DNA of 64,000 nt from Ifrita kowaldi (lineage: Eukaryota > Chordata > Aves > Passeriformes > Cinclosomatidae). A program made the position numbers and the translations under genes. The stretch covers positions 1 through 64,000 of the forward strand of contig VZRS01004430.1 in NCBI GenBank assembly GCA_013398055.1. Reading direction: 5' to 3'. Each line of letters starts with the position of its first letter. The stretch's first letter is position 1. The notes under the pieces were generated by a model. The model saw only the letters and a program-made list of their open reading frames with translations. It did not search any database and was not told the origin of the DNA. Shown here piece after piece: positions 51,850 through 62,511 of the stretch.

Positions 51850-54800
51850 CTGTATTGAAAACGGGAAAAGAAGTACAGCTTGTAACTATGCATACAACAA
51901 ATCTTGAAAATACTACTGCAGAAGTCAAGGGAGGTGTCACTACGTTGGGCTGTGCTACTCCAGGTCTTTCACATACTAATTGAATATATATTTAAAGGTC
52001 CTTACATAGAATGACATTGTCTTTTTTTATCCTTATGGTATCTCTGCAACTTTTAGACTAGGCTGAAATGATTTGATACACTAGTAATGAATGCTCCATC
52101 TGAGTTTGAGGAACCCCTGTTTGGTAATCTTTATTTCCTCTTGAAGTATTACAGCAAATCAGTCTTGAGATTTTTTAGCCATTTATTTTAATGCTTTCTG
52201 TGAAGGGAAGCTTCTAACATGAGCATCCACCAGTGCTGTTTATTTAACCTGGTGAATTCTGCAGATTGTGATCACCTGTCAGAGTAGGTGCTTCACAACA
52301 AAAGCAAGTTTAGGATTTTTCTGTCTTAACAGAAAAACACAAATGCAAAATATGAAATGCATTGATTTTTGTAATTGTATTTCTACCCTGTGGTATATCC
52401 ATAGTACAGAGAGGTCAATACTTCAAAGAGTTCTCTCTTAGTAATACCTTAAAAAGGTGTTTTAGAAAAAATAAAGCAGATAAATATACCACAAGGGTAT
52501 ATCTAGTTTAGAGTTTGCTTCATCTACAGAATGAAGCAAAGGTCAAGCTTTGAGGTTGAACACTTCTGAACTTCAGGGCCATTTTAACCCAAAACCATGG
52601 CTGCATTTGGATGATGGAGTTCCCAGGTGTAGTTCTGAGCCACCCTAACCAGGGCTGCATTTTAGGGCAGGGTGCAGTTCGACCTATTCTAGTGATGAGC
52701 TGCTTACCATTTAAAAACTTGTATCCTGTGTTCATGAAGCTGAAAGGTGATCTACTAGTGTAAGATACTAGTTTATTAATCACTTTTTTTAGTGAAACAG
52801 ACACTTTGGCAGTGTGGCTATTTTAGAGAATAGGCACACAGATTTCATTTGTTCAGCCAAAACTACAGTTAATTTTACATATAAATGCACAAAAAATGCA
52901 AAGGTCAGGACTTCTAGCTAGTAATGAGAAGACAGAAATGGAAATAACAAAAAATGTTACCCAATGATTTATATATGATCTGCCATAATTTGGAATGGAG
53001 TTTTGAAATTGTTTTGTGACTGACATCAGATTTAAGCAATGCCACTGTTGCCTTGAAGAACTTATCCCAGCATAAAATTATCGCCTTAGGAAGGAGCTCT
53101 TTGCATCAGACAGCAGTGATACTTGACTTAGAATGTAAATCCAAATAAAACTTAACATCATTATTAAGCAGTTATCATGGTCTACCCACATCTTCTCTAC
53201 TGGCCTAGAAAACTCAAGTCATTACTGGATCATATATGAAGCTACAAAAGGCTCTAGTCTTTGTAGTCATGTGTGTCTTTAATATACTTCATATTAAAAT
53301 ACTGCCTCACAGATAAGGACTCTTATAATGCCATCTGCATATCTGCCAATCTATGAACTAAGTCACATCCTTTGACAGAAAGATGACTGTATCTGTAACA
53401 AAGTCCTGCATTTTGCTGAATAACAGCCTCCAAGCCCAAGTGGGAGCAGACATTGCCCCCTCCCCAAAGTCACCCATGCCACATAACTGGTATAAATAAA
53501 AGCTACATCAAAAATCTTGCCTTTTCTGTTACTTTCTCAACTCCAGTCTTCAGCTCATGTACCATATTGCTGATTTGCTTAGCTTTGCTAAGGCTGTCGT
53601 CAGGTAGCTCCTGATGGTGCTCAATATGCTGGTTAAAGTGGGAAAGTGGTTCTTTCCAGGCTTGCAAGAGTTTCAGTATCAGGTGAGTTAGTTCTTCTCT
53701 CTTATAAATTAAAACAATGGAGAATGTCTCTGTTACTTTGCAGCAGATCGTATGACTGCTCTTAGTCTCATTGTGAAACCTCAGTGGGATTAAGATTTAC
53801 ATCAGTATTCAGTACTTAAATGCCACTCTGTCTCTATAATAACACCCAAAAGTTGTATTCGTTGTGTTTTCAGCTGATACGAGCAGGGCCTCATCTCCCA
53901 CTGCCCTTCCAGGGGGCCTTATAGAAGGATGTCTTGGGGCAAGCTCCTCACTCCATCACAACCAAACAACAAAATTTCCACATTTGTCTTTGTCAATCTC
54001 CCAGAGGCAAAAGTTTCTCCCATTGGTGTATCCCCAACTTCACAATTTGCTTTTTCTCTGTATGAACAAACTCTTCCTACCCTTCTCTGAACTAATAACG
54101 ATTTTTTTCTCTTTGCCATCACAACTGTGATGTAAACCTATTTGCTGTTCTTTTCCCCATACCTAACCACCGATTCAGAGATAATGACTTATTTCTTTCT
54201 CCTGATTGCTTTTTGTACTTTGCAGAGATACTGATTAGTTTAACTTCTCTGCCACACACGTTTCTGAGTTTCTGTTCCACAGAGTTTGCCACAACAAAAT
54301 CAAAGGATGTCTGTCGGTCATTCTGATGAAGTACTACTGCAATATCCTTATTATAACTAGTATATATCATCCGAGCATAGGTAACAACATACAGATTTAA
54401 AATTCAACTAACTTATGATTCATGTGCAATACCTCTGTGATGTGCACTGGTTTGGGGTCAAAACTTAGCAGCTTCTTCCATCCAGGTTGTTGATGAAGCT
54501 CCGGAAGCATAAAAACCTCTCTGCCTATCTCCAGCCCGACTGGAGTGGGGGACCATCACAGCATAATGAATGAGACATTTCGGGGCTCTGACGGGACGGG
54601 AGGTATTTTCCCCTTTCTCCACGGGGCAGAGAAAGAAGGCGGTGTGATCCACAGAATCGGCGTCCAACCCCCCAAAGCCTCGCGGTACCACCTTCTTCCC
54701 TGTCTTTGCCCGCCGTCGCCGCCGTTGCCCCTTACCGGGATTTTTTGGGCGTATTCTTTGCCGTTGGGGGTCAGCATCCCCGACGTGTGGCACTTCCGAG

Positions 54801-55087
54801 CGGGCCTTCCCAGCTCGTTGTCACGGGGAGGAAAGCGTTTTTCCTATGGGGGAAGAACACCGAAACGTCCACCGAGAGCACCACCAGCACCCTCCATCCC
54901 GCCGCCTTTTTCCCTATCCCGCCGCCTTTTTCCCAATCCCGCCCGTCGGCAGCCGCTCCCAGGGCGGTGCAGCCCCGCTCCGCGGCGGCGGGGCCAGCCC
55001 CGCACTCACCAGCTCGGCGTAGAGCGCCGTGGAGAGGCTGTGGATCCTGCCCGAGTGCCGGATCACCCGGTCGAAGAGATCAGCCAN
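51655..55087 (-). CDS. PRL-L: prolactin-family hormone, best match PRL-L (PRL2); exons 55087-55010 (partial), 54843-54736, 53700-53521, 51849-51655
   Basis: Secreted four-helix cytokine of the prolactin/growth-hormone family, expected to act on prolactin-type receptors. Four exons on the - strand follow the family layout with all introns in phase 0. Exon 2 (partial) has ADLFDRVIRHSGRIHSLSTA, the helix-1 LFDRV motif. Exon 3 (108 bp) has KCHTSGMLTPNGKEYAQKIP, with the conserved Cys-His-Thr. Exon 4 (180 bp) has LILKLLQAWKEPLSHF, the LxLLxxWxxPL motif of helix 2. The last exon has HCFRRDSNKVQSYLKILKCR, the helix-4 signature, and ends in NSC, completing the two C-terminal disulphide cysteines. It is clearly diverged from prolactin itself and fits the prolactin-like PRL-L/PRL2 known from chicken and fish. 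About 186 residues are visible; the signal peptide and exon 1 were not found. The gene converges with DBX2. Confidence 0.88.
53521..53700 (-). CDS. PRL-L: PRL-L exon 4 (180 bp), with GC splice donor
   Basis: Sixty codons in phase 0, from the acceptor aatttataag (AG at 53702-53701) to AAAAG at 53521. They begin REELTHLILKLLQAWKEPLS and end GVEKVTEK. The length equals prolactin exon 4. The next bases on the - strand are GCAAGA, so the donor is AAG|GCAAGA, a good match to the GC-AG intron class. No GT at this position gives the expected length. Confidence 0.92.
54736..54843 (-). CDS. PRL-L: PRL-L exon 3 (108 bp)
   Basis: The acceptor ttcccccatag precedes 54843 and the donor CCG|gtaagg follows 54736. 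The 36 codons start EKRFPPRDNELGRPARKCHT and end GMLTPNGKEYAQKIP. The length is exactly that of prolactin exon 3, and the cysteine of CHTS pairs with helix 4 in the family fold. Confidence 0.93.
54896..54944. repeat. 20-bp tandem repeat, 2.5 copies, in PRL-L intron 2
   Basis: Two 20-base units beginning ATCCCGCCGCCTTTTTCCC, differing in the last base, are followed by a partial third. They fill part of the 166-bp intron between exons 2 and 3. Confidence 0.8.
55010..55087 (-). CDS. PRL-L: PRL-L exon 2, 3' part (helix 1)
   Basis: Reading down from an N at 55087, 26 codons give XADLFDRVIRHSGRIHSLST and then ALYAEL, followed by the donor CTG|gtgagt at 55010/55009. In prolactin this exon is about 182 bp and includes most of the signal peptide. 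The open frame continues upstream past the N (SGPVGCRGQSVPWVR), but no hydrophobic signal-peptide core is seen in any frame there. So either the N is a collapsed gap or the exon's 5' end is unusual. The 3' part is secure; the true 5' border is not. Confidence 0.85.
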
Positions 55088-55347
55088 TCGCACCCATGGG
55101 ACCGACTGCCCTCGGCAACCCACCGGACCCGACACAAATGGGTCTCCCGGGCTCAGTGCTGGGGCTGCTACCGACCCCCAGAGCCGCCCGCCCGTCGCAG
55201 CCCTCCCGTGGGCAGAGTGGGGGGCGGCTCCGGCCCCCGCACTCAAGTGGCGTGGTCAGGTCCGTCCCAGCGCGCCCACGGCCGTCGGAGGGGGTAAGGG
55301 TGGGAGAAAGGAGACCAGGCAAATGAACTGCCCATGTGGTAACGGAG

Positions 55348-55355
55348 TTTATAAA
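55348..55355 (-). promoter_or_regulatory. possible TATA box (TTTATAAA palindrome)
   Basis: TTTATAAA sits just outside the CpG island, about 260 bases upstream of the visible part of PRL-L exon 2. Because it is palindromic it could serve either strand. Use by PRL-L is only an inference. Confidence 0.2.
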
Positions 55356-58300
55356 AGGACAGCAATGGGCAAAATGAGGGGTGTGAGAGAAGCCTGGTCT
55401 GATGACATTCTTCTCTTAGCCATCTCTTCAAATCACACTGTTGAGATCAGGTCTGCTTTTCCTGCCCCATTGCAGGTGATTCGAGGTAAGACTGCTGAAG
55501 ATGTAATAGCTGGCGACTGCATGGTTGGTGGTGCAAATGTACCTGAGGATGGTTGGTCCCATGTGGCTAAAGGTTCAGGCAGTTGCACAGCAAAGGACTT
55601 AGATCAGGATCCCTAAAGGAGTGCAAGTCCTGTGGACATGGTTAGTGTCCTCTATTTTGGGGCATGAGATCCTGAGCAACCCTCAGGACATGTAACAAAA
55701 TTTGAGATGCTGGTTGTAAGGAAAAGTAGTTGGCTCTGCCCTTCTTACTGGGGTTTTGCACTGCCAAGGGAGAAGTCTGCTTAGAAATGAGGATACATGT
55801 GACATGAAATTGTTATCTTTCCTCCCAGCCATTATGCTGGAGTTATGTATCTGTTTTCTAGCCCCTGAATCCTGATTTCATTTGTGGAAAATGGAAGGAA
55901 TATACCTCTGCCAGAACGATGATCATCCCTCTTTTAAGGGTAGCTGGGTGACTAGACTCCTTCTGGAGGTAGAAGACATGAGTTTGATTAGTTCCTGGCC
56001 AAGGTGAAATGGAGCTCTGTCACCTATACTCTGTGTGGATACTAAAAAAACTGGTAGAAAACAAGTACAGGTAGCTACTTCTCTAGCCAGATCTTAAAAG
56101 TAATTGTCTGCCACTGCTTCTGGATAAAGTCAAGAGGCATTTCCAAAGGATCCACATTTTGAAAGGTTGATAACACAATGGGTCCATAAGATACTTATAA
56201 CCCCTCATTTTTTAGAAATTCTAAAATTAATTTTAACAACAGTTTGTTAAGATGTGCCTAATGATCTACACTATCCAGCAGTTCTCATTTTCTTACCTCT
56301 GCAGTGTCTCTAATGAATAAACAATGCAGTTAATTTTAGCATTTAGTGCTGCTGAGACAGTTCTTAATGGGGACCATATAGTCAGCCTTGGCAATAGCTC
56401 TGAGCTCTTTGGTAGCTGATAAAATACTTAATGGCTTGTGGTTCAGCTGAAGGCTTGGAATATTAGTATTAATTCTAATAATTATCAAAAACCAAGCAAT
56501 CATGCATATGACAGGATCTGAAAACCATTGGTTGTCTGCACATGGAAAGTACATGGATCAATGACTTATTTTTATTGGCCAATAGCCATTTTCTCATTTT
56601 CTCTTATTTTTCACGTGTCTTAGAGAAATCCTGATATATGCAAATCTTAAAAAGGTTCCTTAAAATATTAAATTTTTAAGTTTTGAAGGAGCAATGAACT
56701 TTAACTGTGGAAGATGTAAATTACTTGAACAGCAATGCTGCCCCTTTCAGCCTACCTAAGATTTATAGTGCAAGATCAACTGGAGTTCATTATGTATTCA
56801 AGAATCACTCCTAAATTTACATCACGAAGGAGTAGAAGCTGGAATGAAAAGGTTTGTTTCAACCAAATACTGTCCACTATCGATTTGACCTTTTCTTATA
56901 ACACAACAACAGGCACATTTTACAGCTCAAGAAGGGACATGTCACACACTTCTGCTCTGAAAGTTTATAATACGAGCTCTTGAATAAAACAGGATGAAAA
57001 TTATGTAAGCTGGATCTTAAAAGGGAAATGAAAAAAGAGTTGGCTAACCACTTAAAGGAATCAACCACTTTCTGAAGGCTGGATCTCAGATCTGTGGTTT
57101 TTTCTGAGTTCTGTAAACAGAATCACTTCATGTAGAAGTGTTTGACTTTTCTCTTCTTACTTCTCTGCTCTTCTCTCTCTTCTCTGTGGAAACAGCTGTC
57201 CAATTCATGTCTTCCTGCTTTCATATAGTACTCACTAAACTTGTCGATTTTGTCTTTCTTTGTGTTGCTCTCGATTGCTGCAATCTTGGGAATCCAAAGA
57301 CATAGACAATACAAGGTCAGTAAATACACATAGTATTTTTCATTAGATCTATTGATACAGGAAAAATGGAAACTGTTTCTGAGCAATCTGAGCTTTTTCA
57401 GAGTGAATCTGAAAAACTGTCTGCTTGACCAACTATCCATTTTTAAAAAATGAATTGTTTGCAAACCTCATCTTGCCCTGGGTTGTATATTTCTTGCCTT
57501 TACATCTTTCTTCTTCTCTTTCCTCTCACTCTTTACAGTATAAACATTCTTTAGTCCCTTTGTCTTAAAGGAACTGGTTCTTGACTCCAGTTGTCACTCT
57601 GGGCAAAATCCTTCCCCTTCCTCCATCTCATTAAATAACTTCACTCACTGAGAAGTTGCTTCCTTCTACTAATTCGCTTATCTCTGGTGGCGCATGGTCT
57701 TGCCTTTTGATTGTCAGGTGAGCTCAGGATGAGTATAGACTGAGCTAGGGCAGAGAAATCTCATTTTCTGTTTGCAAATGTAGTCCAGGAGCTGATGGAA
57801 CATGTGCTTGACACATCAAATGGAACAGGTGTGCTGCTTCTTTTTCTACTTCTCTGCTGGACAGCCTTTTACAGATGCTGCATTTTTGTCTCCTTTGGGG
57901 CTACAGAGATGTCAACTATTTGTGACTGTGATTGTAGCACACAAGTAGAGAGAAACATGGCTTTGAAACATCTGCCCTATTCCAACCCTCTGGAGAAGAT
58001 TAGTTCCTTAGCTTGCGTGCTGACTACTCATGAGAATGAACTTCTGTGCTATTTTAGGCAAGACCTGTATGCACATAAAGATTAAGTAAAACTAAACATA
58101 TAGAGCCAGTTACAAATTTAGGTACTTAAAATTCTGGAACGCTTCTTTATTGTTATTATTATGTATTATTTTACATCCTACTAAAGAGGTAGAATCAATT
58201 GTGTAAGGACAGATTGCAGTCTATGTGGAGTGCCTGAGCAAAATATTGCCATGCTAAACAGATATTACTGTAAATCAATGATTTTCACCTACTAAGCATC

Positions 58301-59607
58301 ATACAAGTCAAGTGGGAAAATCAATGTCTTAATGTTTTATTTATGAAGTGATTTTTTTTTAGGATATTGTTTCAGTTTATTTTTTAAGAGGAGAACATTT
58401 CTGTTCTCATCACTGTTGGCTTCAGTGGGCTTGCTTATATATGTGAATTTAGTTCTATCTGATAGAAGATTTACTTAATATTAATTTGGAAGGACAGATC
58501 CAATCACAGGGAAAAATAGGTTCTGTGAAAACTCTTCACTGAAACTTGAAAGGGTAATACACAGTATGAAATCTTAACTTGAAATTTTAGGTCCTTTTCT
58601 ACACAAATTTTTGTTTGTTAAATGTAATTATTTCAAATTTGCATTATATATTTTACATAAGATTTTGTATATTTCAGTTTTGCAATTGGTCTTGAATGTA
58701 GCCTGGAGAAACAAACTGGATTTGAGCATGAACGGTAGAATCTATAATTAAAATATTTAATACTCTTTAGACAATGAAACTTTAGGAGAAAATATGTTCT
58801 GCATTCTGGGATGTTCAATTCCATTGAAGAATGCTCTTACTTTTAAATGCAAAATATTTCTAAAATATAAAAATAGTTTTAAAAAAAGGGAAAGGCATGG
58901 TTGAATCCTACTATTTGAATATTTACAAATGTTCTTACTATCTTAACATTACTGAGAGGGGTGAGGTGTCATATTTTACCAGCTGCAGATTTTGGGAAAT
59001 CCTACAATGGAACTTCATTTTTCTCTAAACCACTAGAAAGGAAACCAGTCTTCTCAAAAGAAGCTGCACCCTAGCTATATAGGTGAATCATCATCCTTTC
59101 TACTTCTTACAGTGCCCATATAGGACAGTCTATATCGTGCCTCTGATGTGCTGTAATAATACTCAGTATTTCAAGCTTAGCTATATTTTTCCTGATATGA
59201 AATGTGTCACTGCTGTGTCAACAGGACCAGTAGTAACAATATTTTTGTAGAGAAAAATAAAATGATGTATTTAATGTTTGTAAGTGCATCAAGCAGAAAT
59301 GCATTCTTTAGCTCATGATCAGAAATTGCCTGGAGATGAATTTCAGGCAAAGTCATTACCTCAGTTCTGAGAATTTCAAGGAAATACTGATATCTGTGTC
59401 ACACACAGGTGGCAGTTTCAAGGCAATGTCCCTGTGCCCACTCGAATCTCTAATAGGCTTTGGCTGACTTTAATAAACACTGGGTTAGGCCATCATGCTG
59501 GTGTAACTCCACTAACTTTGGTGAATTTACTTTTGGTTCACTGATGTCACAAAGATGAGGTTCAGGTCCTGAGTCTATATTATTGATAAGCATTTGCAGT
59601 TGAATAT

Positions 59608-59639
59608 TAACTGAATTAACCCCAGGGTTAATTCTGTTA
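59608..59639. repeat. 32-base near-perfect palindrome, 2-base centre
   Basis: The core GAATTAACCC-CA-GGGTTAATTC (59613-59634) is perfect. After one T-T mismatch the arms pair for four more bases (15 of 16 pairs). Confidence 0.9.
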
Positions 59640-61729
59640 TATCCATCTGGAAAGAATACATGCTATGTCCTCTGTTTAGGAAATCAAATTATTTAGAGCA
59701 TTTAGTGAAGTAGGGAAGAAGACACTAGGACTATCCACAGATTTGAAATTATGCTTCATTTAAATTGTAACTTCCCATCTGCCACCACATTGAAGTCATC
59801 ACTGTAGAACAGAATCTTGTCAGAGGTACCAAAGGTCCAAGCTTTTATGAGTGTAGTATGAACGTAACCTGACTTTAGTTCATTGCACGTCTGGCTAGTG
59901 TCAGGTGTTGCCAAGATGTGCCTTCCCCATTGATATAATAATATTTTACAGCATAGAGTAGTTGGCAATATCTCAAGCTTTGCTTTTTTCATAGCAGGAC
60001 TCAGAAGAAAAATTACATAAATATATAAGTCCTCCATTTAAAAAAATATTTTGTAATTTCTGCTACATTTTTTCATATTCTCAGATATTATCAAGGCATT
60101 TGTTATTATAAATTGCTCCTTGCTGAAGTTGGAAATACTAACTATGCTATGGAATCTTCCTTTGCCCTCTTTGTGCATAAAAGCTAATACTTTTAATGAC
60201 ATGGCTGAATGGTGTTTTTTCTCATGGTTTCTACTTTGGCTTATTCAACTGAATAAGTGGCTATTGAATTTTGGTTTTCTCCTGTAATTCACTGTGTGCT
60301 CTCATGCCTTATTTACTACTCACTGTCCCAGCCCATTCTGAATACATAATCATTTTCCTTTTGGAATCTCTCTATTGCTCTTGAATATATGTCTGTTCAC
60401 GCACATTAATTAATTTATTATCCCAGCATATTTCTGAGGTGGAGGGATGCTATCATGCCCATTTTGTAGATACATGAAGAGGCACAGTGTAATTATGTAC
60501 TCATTTGGATAGTCAATTTGCCATTCAAAGGATATGAATAGTACTTGAGGAAGAGCCTCACATCAGATTACTAAAAGCTCCATATATAAGTAATATCTTT
60601 AATGAACTCAGATATAAAAGTATTTTGTTTAGGTCCCAGCTCTGCTTTTCTGAAGATACTTCCCTCACCACAACCACAGGGGAAAAAATAGGTAGTTTCA
60701 GCCAGCTCTGCTTGGAACCCTGAGATCTGTTTTCAGGCATTTTTCTTTTAAGGTAAGAAGTTGATAGCAGTAGTAAGTTGTTATTCATCTTTGGGGAAAG
60801 GGTAAAGATATTTGCTGACACTAAGGTGGCACTAAGTGAGATCTGGGAACATTTTGTTCCATCTCAAGCTGTAAAGGGGCTGTGCTGTAGTTAGACAGAA
60901 CTGTCAGTCTTGTCTCCAGTACTGAGATGTCGACACATGGTAAGTATTTCCTTCACCAAATATTCCTACTACATGGATATTTTCTCCAGTTCTCCCCTGC
61001 CTTCTTGTTTTGAGATACCTATTCAACCTGTTGCATACTTTTTCCTACGTCTTTTAGTAGTCTTTCTCCTCAGACTTAGCTTCTAGTTATCCTGTCTGCC
61101 TCATCAATACCTGATCTTCATTCCCTTCCTTGCACCAGACTTTTTGCCCCATTCTATTTGCTTTCTCACTGGTCAGGCCTGAAGCTTGACAGAACATACC
61201 TGAAGCTTGGAAGGACAAATTCAGGTCCTGCTGTCCTCTACCTGTGCTTCCCAAACTGCTCTATGTGGGACCAGTACACATCCTCTCTGAATTTGAATCA
61301 GGCAAATTCTTCTTTCAGGGTTTCAGAGCACAGCATGGAAGCAGAGGTAATGCAGACGAGATGGTGCATACTCTGAATTAAGTGTCATGGCCAAGATCTT
61401 TTATCCCCTGGTGGTTTAGAGCTGCATCATCTCTGGGATGAAGGATGTTGAGTGGAGGTGAGGTTGCTTAGAAAGTTCGCAGCTAATACCAAGAAGGTTA
61501 TATTGCATGTATACAGACTGTTTTCCTTTTCCGAAGGTTACAAATTGACCACAAGAGGGTGAATTTGCACAAGAATAAAAAATACCTATCTGAGGTTATA
61601 GTTTAGAGTTGACCTGTACATGGCTTCTGTGGAACAAATTCTGTTCCCTTAACTTAAAGACTTTTCTAGTCCCTGCTCACCCCACCAGCAGTACTCAGGG
61701 GTTGTGGGAGGCAGCAAACCAGATCTCAT

Positions 61730-61779
61730 ACTCCTAGGAAGTACTAACTATCCCACTCCTAGGAAGTATGCACTATCCC
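61730..61779. repeat. 25-bp tandem duplication, 3 mismatches
   Basis: Two units beginning ACTCCTAGGAAGTA and ending CTATCCC lie side by side. Confidence 0.85.
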
Positions 61780-62495
61780 ACTTACAGGTTAGGAGGTGTG
61801 TTTGGATCATTTACAGATGAAAGAAACACTGAGTGGAAAAGTGACTCTTCCAAGTTGGTGCAAGGAGTTCTCCTGGCTGGGAATAACCCCCATGCCTTTC
61901 AGTTCCTGTGCTCTAACCTCAGGAATCCTTCCCTGGACAGACTAGGTGCTCCATGCTGAGAAAAGACTAGTGCATATGCTTTTGACATTTATATTACAAT
62001 AAATATTGTATAAAGTGACAAATTATTTAGAATCAGAAAAGAAAAATTGCTCCTTCTTGTTCCCTAGAGGTTTTTTTTGTGTGTGTGTGTCTTTCCAAAT
62101 CACTGACTTGTACTTCCATTTATATTCACATGCTTACGGACCTTATTTTTGTGTCATCCCCTGACTGCAGCCATGTGACAGCATAGCAATAGCGAGAAAG
62201 CCTGCAGGTTTTCTTACCAAACTGCTGCAAACCATTTAATAGATTGGAATAAGTGGCTAACCTTCCACTTTCTTATGTAGGATGATGAACATAGATTATT
62301 TATAGAGGCTGCTGCCTCTAAATTTGTTTACTGTCACATGGAATGTGTGTCTGTCTTTCACGTGTCTCTGTCAAACTCCTTGGAAAAAATAAACTTACTA
62401 CCAAATGTTAAGAACTCACTGGTCCTGTTGTGTGTTGTAGTTGAAAAGGATGAAATATGACATACTTATAATAAAGCTAAGTGGAATGAGTAATG

Positions 62496-62511
62496 TATAT
62501 ATATATATATA
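62496..62511. repeat. (TA)8 microsatellite
   Basis: Simple dinucleotide repeat. A shorter (GT)6 lies at 62079-62090. Confidence 0.9.

Larger units (their letters stand above)
54550..55330. promoter_or_regulatory. CpG island over the 5' half of PRL-L
   Basis: G+C- and CpG-rich block covering PRL-L exons 2-3 and the sequence upstream of them. It explains the long spurious open frames on the + strand here (250 and 206 codons). It probably contains or adjoins the promoter. Confidence 0.65.

Noticed and set aside
54545..55326. 250- and 206-codon open frames on the + strand
   Set aside because: Antisense shadows of PRL-L exons 2-3 within a CpG island; no recognisable domain.
55029..55616. 195-codon + strand open frame, with a TATA-like TTTATAAA inside
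   Set aside because: Composition follows the CpG island and then random sequence; no motif, no good start context.
57795..58085. 96-codon open frame with a hydrophobic N-terminal stretch, like a signal peptide
   Set aside because: No similarity to known secreted proteins and no supporting context. It is on the + strand, so it cannot be PRL-L exon 1.
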